Source of the DNA: Balneolaceae bacterium
Lineage (GTDB): Bacteria > Bacteroidota > Rhodothermia > Balneolales > Balneolaceae
Reading direction: 5' to 3'
NCBI GenBank assembly: GCA_007134665.1
Contig: SLKH01000261.1
Span: forward strand, 1 to 14,721
Length of the DNA stretch: 14,721 bases
Below are positions 1 to 6,783 of the stretch, in pieces. The first letter of the stretch is position 1. Each line of letters opens with the position of its first letter. A program made the translations under genes and the position numbers. The notes below the pieces were generated by a model. It searched no databases. It was not told the origin of the DNA and worked only from the letters and a program-made list of their open reading frames with translations.

Positions 1-134
1 ACAAATAAATTTACCAAATCCATTGATCAGATGAATTGATTCCCGGATATAAATAAACTATTACTGATATAAGGGTTGTTTATGACAGGGAGGTACAGAG
101 AGATCAAGTTCGGTATCTGAAATTCTTCAACATA
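1..134. other. Intergenic region at left window edge
   Basis: AT-rich sequence downstream of the left-pointing glycoside hydrolase gene. I see no convincing reading frame, no tRNA and no strong hairpin followed by a T-run, so no terminator can be assigned. Confidence 0.5.
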
Positions 135-1592
135 TTACTGAATCAAAGTCACAATCCCTATCCAGTGGCCTTCCCCAGGAGGTGAGATTGTCAAGGTTTC
201 TTCAGTCTGACTGGTACCACCACCTCCCCACCAACTGGATTCGATATCGAGCCATTGTACCTGAACGAATCGTGCATTGCCTTCAAGAACAATTTCTGCT
301 TCACCACCATCCGGAAAATAGACAGCATAGAGCCTTCCCGGATTGGCCATCATGAAGGCAGATCCCGGGGTCCGGGTAACAAACAAATCATTAGCTGGGC
401 GAGAATTAAATATATCCATTTTTTCAGCAAACATAGCCGCACTCCTTATATGCGTCTGTGCTACTTTACTTAACCCGGTACCCCAATCCGGTCTGTGAAA
501 ACGTGCAGAGGACGAACCTCCCAATAAATTCCTCCAAAAACGTTCTATTCCATCTTGCGAAGTTCCCCAAAATTCAGCAGGAGAAATATAGTCAGATCCA
601 TACACTTTGATATTTGTAATCGGCTTAGGATTGTCTTTCAGATAATTCCGTATATATTGAATCCGCTCCCAGTGTAAGTCGCCTGTCTGAAAATTATTTT
701 GTGAGATATCAACAAAAGTAAATACATCAGAATCCATCATACGAGCCACACTCTCATCGGTGACATTATGTGCATCCTGCATGTCCGTCAATTCAATTTG
801 GATACCCCTCTCATCAGCTTTCGAAAGGATGTAACCTGCCCAATACTCTCCCCACTCATTCGGTTCACGAGTTTCATTGTTCATATTGTACATTACATGA
901 TTATACTCAAACGTATACGAAAGAATTTTGTCTACAAAAGCCTTCTGATAGGGCAAGACAACTTCATTATGATTTAGTTCCGGGACTGTGGCAAAAAACG
1001 GGTGTCCCGGATCGGTTACAGAATCATCATCTGGTAACCCGGACTCATCCGCTGTATAGTTAATATTGTTAGCCGGATTGTAAGGTTGCCGGATCCAACC
1101 GGCCTGATCACGTGTACGGTAAAAATCGTGCCTTTCCCAGATCGTTACCTCAACGATCATGTCCCTGGCCACCGTCTCAACAAGCATTTTTTCAAAATTT
1201 TCCCAGTAAGCATCATTCCATTTTGCCAAATCATAGATATTAATGAGTGAATCTTCAGTTGCTTCAACAGCCTCGAATGGCCATAAATCACGATGATCAG
1301 CGAAAATCTCTCTCGAAGCCATGGTATTACGTATATAGTTGCCACCAATAGACTTCAATAAATCAAGATGTTCAACTAAATCCGGTCTTTGAAAAATATT
1401 ATGATAATCGGAACCTGCAATCAGCAGAATTGGCTTACCCTTATACTGCCAATAATATGGATTTTCGTTATATGGCTGAAGACGCTCATAGTCTGAAGTG
1501 GTCTGACCATTAATATCTTTGCAGAAACCACTAAGCAGTAAAAAACATAAAGTCCATAAAGTAAACGAAGTTAAATTGAAGTACAGAATCAT
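135..1592 (-). CDS. Exported TIM-barrel glycoside hydrolase-like protein with collagen-binding-type C-terminal domain
   Basis: This 485-residue protein is probably exported and acts on a glycan. Residues 1-30 form a signal peptide (hydrophobic stretch, then NGQ before TTS). Cys24 lies near the hydrophobic core, but the Phe before it does not fit a lipobox. Residues 40-385 resemble the catalytic barrels of the DUF4038/GH140-like group: a WxxxGKPILLIAGSD opening, then VTIWERHDFYR. The segment ending NNET (Glu240) fits the Asn-Glu acid/base at the end of strand 4 in clan-A hydrolases. I could not place the nucleophile. Residues 400-485 match the small beta domain annotated as 'putative collagen-binding domain of a collagenase' (LYAVYFPDGGEAEIVL, then PPGEGHWIGIV). 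It is the last gene of the left-pointing aldolase-regulator block, 105 bp after the regulator. No Shine-Dalgarno precedes the ATG. The hydrolase fold is fairly sure; the substrate is unknown. Confidence 0.75.
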   Translation of the reverse strand: MILYFNLTSFTLWTLCFLLLSGFCKDINGQTTSDYERLQPYNENPYYWQYKGKPILLIAGSDYHNIFQRPDLVEHLDLLKSIGGNYIRNTMASREIFADHRDLWPFEAVEATEDSLINIYDLAKWNDAYWENFEKMLVETVARDMIVEVTIWERHDFYRTRDQAGWIRQPYNPANNINYTADESGLPDDDSVTDPGHPFFATVPELNHNEVVLPYQKAFVDKILSYTFEYNHVMYNMNNETREPNEWGEYWAGYILSKADERGIQIELTDMQDAHNVTDESVARMMDSDVFTFVDISQNNFQTGDLHWERIQYIRNYLKDNPKPITNIKVYGSDYISPAEFWGTSQDGIERFWRNLLGGSSSARFHRPDWGTGLSKVAQTHIRSAAMFAEKMDIFNSRPANDLFVTRTPGSAFMMANPGRLYAVYFPDGGEAEIVLEGNARFVQVQWLDIESSWWGGGGTSQTEETLTISPPGEGHWIGIVTLIQ

Positions 1593-1697
1593 TAAGGAGC
1601 AGTAATTTAAAAATTAATTTTATTGCCAGTTTAGGTTGATCCCCTCTTGATAAGCCTTTAAACGAGAATACTTTTCACTGCATTAATGTTCAAAATA

Positions 1698-2345
1698 CTA
1701 ATTACTCTTATCAAGCTTATTTAATAGTGATTCCCTGCTTCGACGAATATGCATTCGCATAACCTCTTCTGCTTTCTCTGCATTTCTTGCTTCCAGTGCT
1801 TTAATTATCTCCATATGCTCCGGAAGTGTCTCTTTAGGAGGTCTCAATAGTCCTCTCTGATAAGCAAGTACATGAACATTTCCCAACATTTCTACACGGG
1901 AAAGAATTGAGTTCCCACATTTCTCTTTAATTAAAAAATGGAATTTTTGATCCGCTTTCTCGTATTTATTCTCATTAATAATTCCATTATTATTCATAAA
2001 TGGAGTAAAGCACTCTTTGATAGCGTTGATATCCGAATCTTTTGCGCTTTCAGCAACTAACCGGGCAGCCAATCCGTCAAGAACCTCACGGTAATCAAAG
2101 ATATCAATCATCTCTTTTGTACTAATTTCCCGGACAAAATATCCCCGCCGCGGAACACTCTCAACCAAATATTCTGTTTCCAGCATTTGTAATGCTTTCA
2201 GCAAAGGCGTTCGGCTAACCCCTAATTCCTGAGCAACATCTTCCTGGATGATTTTTTGTCCGGCTTTAAGTTTGTGATCCAGAATTTGTGATTTAAGCTC
2301 ATCATGAATCCATGAGGTTAAATCAATATGCTCTCTTTTATTCAT
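1698..2345 (-). CDS. GntR-family transcriptional regulator, FadR/FCD subfamily
   Basis: A 215-residue repressor or activator that probably controls the flanking catabolic genes. Residues 8-72 form the winged helix-turn-helix, with the recognition segment VSRTPLLKALQMLE and the wing PRRGYF. Residues 78-205 form the all-helical FCD effector domain. The metal/carboxylate ligands typical of this domain are in place: Asp132 and His136 (D..FH), His177 (EH) and His199 (M..H). FCD regulators with these ligands usually sense small organic acids such as sugar acids, which suits the neighbouring acid-sugar enzymes. I chose the ATG at 2345 over a TTG one codon upstream. It follows the aldolase gene after 44 bp on the same strand and is probably cotranscribed with it. 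The likely target is the palindrome in the divergent intergenic region 3458-3614. Confidence 0.93.
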   Translation of the reverse strand: MNKREHIDLTSWIHDELKSQILDHKLKAGQKIIQEDVAQELGVSRTPLLKALQMLETEYLVESVPRRGYFVREISTKEMIDIFDYREVLDGLAARLVAESAKDSDINAIKECFTPFMNNNGIINENKYEKADQKFHFLIKEKCGNSILSRVEMLGNVHVLAYQRGLLRPPKETLPEHMEIIKALEARNAEKAEEVMRMHIRRSRESLLNKLDKSN

Positions 2346-2389
2346 CAAAAATCAATTAATTAAAAGTGAATGTAATATAATGAAGCAAA

Positions 2390-3457
2390 TCATTTATTTC
2401 GGCCTACGCAATTCAAATCTTCGAATGTCTTGATAAGCCTTTTAACAAAACTAATCTCACCCTTTCGTAACCAAACCATAGGATTGTAATAAGGTTTATT
2501 AGATACTTCTTTATTACCGTTTGAGCTGCCTATCTGAGACTGCAGATAATTTTCGTTTTGCAGATAGTAATCTCTAATCCCTGACCAGAAAGCCCATTGC
2601 AGATCGGTATTTATATTCATTTTTACAGTTCCATAAGCTATAGCTTCATGAATTTCTTCCTTAGTGCAACCTGAACCGCCATGAAATACAAAGTTTACAG
2701 GATTTCGTTTTGTATTATATTTTTCCTGAATGATATTTTGGGAATTTTCCAATATTTTTGGTTTAAGTCCAATATTGCCAGGATTATAAACACCATGTAC
2801 ATTTCCAAAAGATGCAGCAATGGTAAAATTTTTACTTATTGCTGTTAAGTGTTCATAAGCCGTTGCTACTTCATCGGGTTTTGTATATAAGCTTTCCGAA
2901 TCTATACCCAAATGGTCCAACCCATCTTCAACGCCACCCGTTACACCCAGTTCTATTTCTAAATTCAGATTAAATTCTCTCATCTTTTTTAGATATGCAC
3001 AACTCGTGCTGATATTTTCCATTAGAGGTTCTATCGAGAGATCAAGCATGTGCGAACTAAAAAGAGGTTCACCCGTCCGTTCAAAATATATTCTGTTTTC
3101 CTTCAACAGGCTGTCGACCCACGGTAAAACCTGCCGATTTGCATGGTCTGTATGCAAAATCACTGAAACACCGTAAAGATGCACAACCTGTCGAACATGG
3201 AGTGCTAATGAAACAGCCCCAGCAGTTGAGGTTTCCTGGTTTGTGTTTGGAAGTGATGATCCACCCAGAAATTGGGCGGCAACATTAGAAACCTGAATGA
3301 TAACAGGTGATTCCACTTGTTTTGCGGCTTCGAGTGTTGCGTTAATGCTGTTGGTACCAATCACATTGACAGCAGGAATTGCAAAGTTATTTACTTTGGC
3401 ATAATTAAATAATTCAGTAACCTCGTCACCAATAAGAACTCCGGGGCGAAAATTCAT
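2390..3457 (-). CDS. Class IIA (FbaA-type) zinc aldolase with altered distal-phosphate site
   Basis: A 355-residue member of the E. coli FbaA-type class II aldolases (359 residues), which reversibly join DHAP to an aldehyde. Family motifs run in order: HTDHA with catalytic Asp104 and zinc ligand His105; SSHMLDLS; EIELGVTGGVEDG with zinc-shell Glu169 and catalytic Glu177; FGNVHGVY with His221; FHGGSG with zinc ligand His259; and KMNINTD. Two positions are unusual compared with E. coli FbaA, which I aligned from memory. Arg331, which contacts the second phosphate of FBP, is Met327 (context NPMVWLR instead of DPRVWLR). Asp288 in NIDTD is Asn283. So an aldolase acting on DHAP is well supported, but fructose 1,6-bisphosphate may not be its substrate. 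I chose the ATG at 3457 over a TTG two codons upstream. It is the first gene of a left-pointing block and divergent from the dehydrogenase operon. Confidence 0.92.
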   Translation of the reverse strand: MNFRPGVLIGDEVTELFNYAKVNNFAIPAVNVIGTNSINATLEAAKQVESPVIIQVSNVAAQFLGGSSLPNTNQETSTAGAVSLALHVRQVVHLYGVSVILHTDHANRQVLPWVDSLLKENRIYFERTGEPLFSSHMLDLSIEPLMENISTSCAYLKKMREFNLNLEIELGVTGGVEDGLDHLGIDSESLYTKPDEVATAYEHLTAISKNFTIAASFGNVHGVYNPGNIGLKPKILENSQNIIQEKYNTKRNPVNFVFHGGSGCTKEEIHEAIAYGTVKMNINTDLQWAFWSGIRDYYLQNENYLQSQIGSSNGNKEVSNKPYYNPMVWLRKGEISFVKRLIKTFEDLNCVGRNK

Positions 3458-3501
3458 TAACAAACAGTATTATTTTAAATGAACACGTTGTAATTACCTT
3501 G

Positions 3502-3515
3502 CCCTCTCAAGAGGG
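3502..3515. repeat. Short inverted repeat CCCTCT-CA-AGAGGG
   Basis: Two perfect 6-bp arms are separated by 2 bp, 45-58 bp upstream of the aldolase start codon. A related sequence, TCAAGAGGGGAT on the minus strand (1639-1650), lies 47-58 bp upstream of the glycoside hydrolase start. It could be a regulatory site, but a 6-bp repeat can arise by chance. Confidence 0.3.
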
Positions 3516-3551
3516 ATATTTGGTTTAATAAGTATACAAATAATGTAATTC

Positions 3552-3569
3552 TATTTTGAATACAAAATA
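3552..3569. promoter_or_regulatory. Candidate GntR/FCD operator, 18-bp palindrome
   Basis: TATTTTG-AATA-CAAAATA has perfect 7-bp arms around a 4-bp spacer. It sits between the divergent aldolase and dehydrogenase genes, 46-63 bp upstream of the latter. Length and symmetry fit operators of FadR/FCD-type GntR dimers, and such a regulator is encoded one gene away. The motif ATACAAA inside it recurs at 3534-3540 and 3567-3573, which could allow cooperative binding. The symmetry is seen directly; the binding partner is inferred. Confidence 0.45.
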
Positions 3570-3614
3570 CAAAGCACGATACTTAGGTGTCATATATTTT
3601 AATGCTACTCATAA

Positions 3615-4673
3615 ATGAAAGAATATAAAATTGCAGCTGTTCCCGGTGATGGTATAGGAAACGAAATTGTTCCTCCCGGGCTTCAGATACTACACAAATC
3701 AGCAGATAAATTTAACTTTAAGATCCAGGTTGACAAATTTGATTGGGGAGCCGGATATTATAAAAAACATGGCGATTTTATGCCGTCCGACGGATTAGAT
3801 ATCCTGAACGGATACGATGCTATTTATTTTGGAGCTGTAGGATTGCCGGATGTAGATGATACCCTGCCTGCCATGATGTACACTTTTAAAGTTCGAACAC
3901 ATTTCAAACAGTATATTAACCTGCGTCCGGTTAAACTACTTCCCGGCATTGAAAGTCCGCTGCGCAAGAAAGGAGAAGACGAAATTGATTTTGTAATAAT
4001 TCGCGAAAACAATGAAGGGGAATTTGTTCAAAACGGAAAAATAATTCATCCGGATGAGCCTCATGGATTGGCTACTGATACCAGTGTTTTTACACGTAAA
4101 GGCATCGAACAAGTCACACATTATGCATTTAAACTTGCTCAGACACGCAAAAAACGGCTTACAAACGTCACAAAATCTAATACACTAATAAACAGCCTGG
4201 CTTATTGGGATCGGGTGATTGGTGAAGTAGCTGTGCAGTATCCTGATGTGGATTATAATAAAATGTATGTAGATAATGCATCTGCCAGCTTTGTATTAAG
4301 GCCAGAAATATTTGATGTTATTTTAACTACTAATATGATCGGCGACATTCTAAGTGACCTCGGCGGCGCAATTATGGGCAGTCTTGGATTAGGGCCAAGC
4401 GGTAACATCAACCCGGAAAAAGAATATCCCTCCATGTTTGAGCCCATACATGGCTCAGCACCGGATATTGCAGGACAGAATGTTGCAAATCCTATCGGCA
4501 CCATATGGTCGGGGGCATTATTACTGGATCACCTGGGTGAAAAAGATGCTGCATCTGCTATTGTCAATAGTATAAAGAAAACCACAGCAGCAGGATTAAA
4601 AACCAGAGACCTTGGAGGAGATGCCACAACTGTTCAGGTAGCTGAAATGATTATGGAAAATATGGAAGAATAA
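3615..4673 (+). CDS. Isocitrate/isopropylmalate-type NAD-dependent dehydrogenase (tartrate/D-malate dehydrogenase-like)
   Basis: A 352-residue enzyme of the beta-decarboxylating hydroxyacid dehydrogenase family, closest by motif to the tartrate/D-malate dehydrogenase (TtuC/DmlA) branch. Visible motifs are VPGDGIGNEIVPPGL (residues 9-23), KFDWGAGYY, INLRPVKLLPG, FVIIRENNEGEF, TKSN, MIGDILSDLGG and EPIHGSAPDIAG...ANPIG. Substrate carboxylate-binding arginines are Arg94, Arg104 and Arg130. Lys187 and the metal-binding Asp220, Asp244 and Asp248 are kept. Asp284 in SAPDIAG points to NAD rather than NADP. The oddity is Phe137, where relatives have the catalytic Tyr (RENTEGEY). This suggests altered proton transfer in the decarboxylation step. 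It is the first gene of the right-pointing operon and overlaps the next gene by one base (TAATG). A role on a phosphorylated sugar acid, in place of PdxA2, is inferred from the DUF1537 kinase downstream. Confidence 0.9.
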   Translation: MKEYKIAAVPGDGIGNEIVPPGLQILHKSADKFNFKIQVDKFDWGAGYYKKHGDFMPSDGLDILNGYDAIYFGAVGLPDVDDTLPAMMYTFKVRTHFKQYINLRPVKLLPGIESPLRKKGEDEIDFVIIRENNEGEFVQNGKIIHPDEPHGLATDTSVFTRKGIEQVTHYAFKLAQTRKKRLTNVTKSNTLINSLAYWDRVIGEVAVQYPDVDYNKMYVDNASASFVLRPEIFDVILTTNMIGDILSDLGGAIMGSLGLGPSGNINPEKEYPSMFEPIHGSAPDIAGQNVANPIGTIWSGALLLDHLGEKDAASAIVNSIKKTTAAGLKTRDLGGDATTVQVAEMIMENMEE

Positions 4674-5308
4674 TGGTAACTGGCCGACTTGTAGACTTGA
4701 CTCTTACTTACGATGATCGAATGGAAGGAGTATCATTTGAAGATACCAAAATATTAGAACGGGATGGCTGGAATGCACGAACGTTACACATCTATGGTCA
4801 TTCTGGTACTCATATGGATGCACCTCTTCACTTTGGAATTAATGATCAAACCATAAATGATTTTACACCGGATGATTTTATTGGTAAAGCTCATATCCTT
4901 CGTCTGAATGTAAGTACAGACTCATACCTGATATCAGAATCTGATTTGGAACCCGTATTGAATCTCATTGCACCCGGTGATAGTCTCGTAATCCAAAGTG
5001 GGTGGTCTGCGCATATTCATAAAGAAAAATATAAAAAAGGACTACCAAGAATTTCCGAAGATGCAGCTCACTGTTTGGTTAATCACAAAATTAAAATGCT
5101 GGGTGTGGAATCTCCGTCAGTGGCAGATGTGGGCAATCTCGAAGAAGTAACAAATATCCACCGAATATTGATGGACGGCAATGTCATAATTATTGAAGGG
5201 CTAACAAATCTGGATCAACTACAAAAGAGTACATTTACCCTTTTGGCCTTCCCGCTTAAAATAAAGGATGGTGACGGTGCACCTGCACGCGTCATTGCTA
5301 TCGAATAA
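4673..5308 (+). CDS. Cyclase-family metal-dependent hydrolase (kynurenine formamidase-like fold)
   Basis: A 211-residue protein of the 'cyclase' family (Pfam PF04199), which includes kynurenine formamidases and isatin hydrolases that cut amide or cyclic amide bonds with a bound metal. The hallmark HSGTHMDAPLHF motif supplies the metal ligands His43, His47 and Asp49, plus His53. A second conserved segment, IIIEGLTNLDQL (residues 172-183), corresponds to the E.L.NL region. No signal peptide is seen, so it is cytoplasmic. The start overlaps the dehydrogenase stop by one base (TAATG), implying translational coupling. The following kinase starts 10 bp after its stop. No tryptophan-catabolism genes are nearby, so kynurenine formamidase is unlikely in this context. 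Opening of a sugar-acid lactone, or another ester or amide hydrolysis in the same pathway, is an inference. Confidence 0.9.
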   Translation: MVTGRLVDLTLTYDDRMEGVSFEDTKILERDGWNARTLHIYGHSGTHMDAPLHFGINDQTINDFTPDDFIGKAHILRLNVSTDSYLISESDLEPVLNLIAPGDSLVIQSGWSAHIHKEKYKKGLPRISEDAAHCLVNHKIKMLGVESPSVADVGNLEEVTNIHRILMDGNVIIIEGLTNLDQLQKSTFTLLAFPLKIKDGDGAPARVIAIE

Positions 5309-5318
5309 GCTAAATGAT

Positions 5319-6716
5319 ATGGATCGAAATAAAGAAATTAATGAATGGCTAAATAACAGTTCTGAACAACGGTTACTGGAAGAGATACGGGAGATAAACC
5401 GAATGCATGGTCATACCTTCGTGGTTCTGGATGATGATCCAACCGGAACACAAACCATGCACGATGTGCCGGTTGTCACTACATGGAGTATCGAACCACT
5501 CACAGATCTCTTTAATGAGAAATGTCCTGTCTTTTATATTCTCACCAATTCAAGAAGCCTGAGTCCGAAAGAAGCCGGCAACCTTGTTAAAAAGATAACC
5601 CGAAACCTTGAGGTGGCATCTGACAATACTAACAGGAATTACAAGTTAATTTTAAGGAGCGACTCAACGCTTCGCGGCCATCACCCTGAGGAGATGGATG
5701 CTGTTCTTGATGTTTGGACTGAGGAGCCTGACCTTAAAATCGTCCACCCTGCTTTTATCGAAGGAGAAAGATATACATTCAGGAGAGTTCATTATGCAAA
5801 AGAGGGCAACCGGTATATTCCATGCGGAGAAACTCAATTTGCCCGGGATCCTTCATTCGGTTACAATTCGTCAAATCTTTATGACTGGATAATCGAAAAA
5901 ACAAACGGACAAGTCTCGTCTGAGCAAATCACAAGTTTTACCGTAGACGCTCTGCGTGAAGAATCCCTTGACGAGTTAACCCATCGGATAAGGGAAATCG
6001 ACAAAGGGAACTATCTGATTTCTGATGCACTTGCATATTCTGATATCGATACATTTTGTTTGGCACTGCTAAAAAGTCAACGATCTTTTATTGCAAGGAC
6101 CGGTGCTTCTTTTGTTGCATCGATTTGTGGAATAGAGCCACGTGAATTACTCGATTACAGTGAACTAAAATACCAGTCTGAAAATGGCGGATTGATAATT
6201 GCAGGTTCCTTTGTTGAAAAGACAACCCGGCAGATAAACTCCCTGATCGCGAAAACGGATATCGTAGGAAAGGTTCTGGATGTAAGAAAGCTTCTTCAAC
6301 TGCCAGATACCAAGGATTATTTGCAACAGTTAGCAGATTCGCTTCAGACACATCTTATAAATAAAGAAGATGTTTTGGTTTATACAAGTCGTGAGATTGT
6401 AACGGCAGGCGAGATAGCAGACAATCTCGACATCGGGAAAAAAATTTCTACATTTATCTCCGACCTGGTAGGTACACTGTCAGTTACCCCCTCATACCTG
6501 ATCGCCAAAGGTGGCATTACTTCCAGTGATATTGCAACTAAATCACTGGCAGTAAAAAGAGCCCGCATAATGGGACAAATACTTCCCGGCATACCGGTCT
6601 GGGAATTGGGCAAAGAGAGCAAATACCCTGGAATGCCCTATATAATATTTCCGGGAAATGTAGGTGATGATAAAGCGCTGTTGACTGCTTATAAACGAAT
6701 AAAAGGTATAAAATGA
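5319..6716 (+). CDS. DUF1537-family four-carbon acid-sugar kinase-like protein
   Basis: A 465-residue protein of the two-domain DUF1537 kinase family. Its characterised members phosphorylate D-erythronate, L-/D-threonate and related acid sugars with ATP. The N-terminal substrate domain carries VVLDDDPTGTQT (residues 35-46) and the signature RSDSTLRGHHPEEMDAV (from residue 113). The C-terminal nucleotide domain carries GSFVEKTTRQ (296-305), KGGITSSD (397-404) and FPGNVGDD (444-451). Length is normal and no conserved motif is missing. I chose the ATG at 5319, 10 bp after the upstream stop, rather than the longer in-frame ATG at 5268, which would overlap the cyclase gene by 41 bp and add a non-conserved leader. 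The usual partners of this family (PdxA2, or the LtnD/OtnC/OtnI set) are absent here. The IMDH-type dehydrogenase may take the oxidative step. The exact acid substrate cannot be read from the sequence. Confidence 0.92.
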   Translation: MDRNKEINEWLNNSSEQRLLEEIREINRMHGHTFVVLDDDPTGTQTMHDVPVVTTWSIEPLTDLFNEKCPVFYILTNSRSLSPKEAGNLVKKITRNLEVASDNTNRNYKLILRSDSTLRGHHPEEMDAVLDVWTEEPDLKIVHPAFIEGERYTFRRVHYAKEGNRYIPCGETQFARDPSFGYNSSNLYDWIIEKTNGQVSSEQITSFTVDALREESLDELTHRIREIDKGNYLISDALAYSDIDTFCLALLKSQRSFIARTGASFVASICGIEPRELLDYSELKYQSENGGLIIAGSFVEKTTRQINSLIAKTDIVGKVLDVRKLLQLPDTKDYLQQLADSLQTHLINKEDVLVYTSREIVTAGEIADNLDIGKKISTFISDLVGTLSVTPSYLIAKGGITSSDIATKSLAVKRARIMGQILPGIPVWELGKESKYPGMPYIIFPGNVGDDKALLTAYKRIKGIK

Positions 6717-6783
6717 AGATACTTATTTTGTCCATACTTTATAGATCCGGACACTACTTAAAAACCTGTTTATATAAATTGCC
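6717..6783. other. Intergenic gap inside the right-pointing operon
   Basis: A 67-bp AT-rich gap between the kinase stop and the oxidoreductase ATG. No hairpin terminator and no Shine-Dalgarno are visible, so cotranscription of the two genes is plausible. Confidence 0.4.

Larger units (their letters stand above)
3458..3614. promoter_or_regulatory. Divergent promoter region between aldolase block and dehydrogenase operon
   Basis: This 157-bp AT-rich gap must hold the start signals for both divergent transcripts. It contains the palindrome at 3552-3569, a second inverted repeat at 3502-3515, and three copies of ATACAAA (starting at 3534, 3560 and 3567). By eye, the TTTTG on each strand of the palindrome could serve as a Bacteroidota-type -33 element. 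On the left-pointing strand a TATTTG (3537-3542) lies about 20 bp downstream. On the right-pointing strand a weak TACTTAGG (3580-3587) lies about 21 bp downstream. Neither -7 box is a full match to TAnnTTTG, so these promoter placements are tentative. Confidence 0.5.

Noticed and set aside
1500..1592. Lipoprotein signal in the first glycoside hydrolase
   Set aside because: Cys24 follows Ser-Gly-Phe; Phe at the -1 position does not fit a lipobox, so an ordinary signal peptide is more likely.
3458..3463. TTG start for the aldolase two codons upstream of the ATG
   Set aside because: An ATG is available at 3457 and the family begins close to it. The same reasoning applies to the TTG at 2346-2348 before the regulator.
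5268..5318. Longer start for the DUF1537 kinase
   Set aside because: The extra 17 residues overlap the cyclase gene by 41 bp and show no family similarity; the ATG at 5319 fits the operon spacing better.
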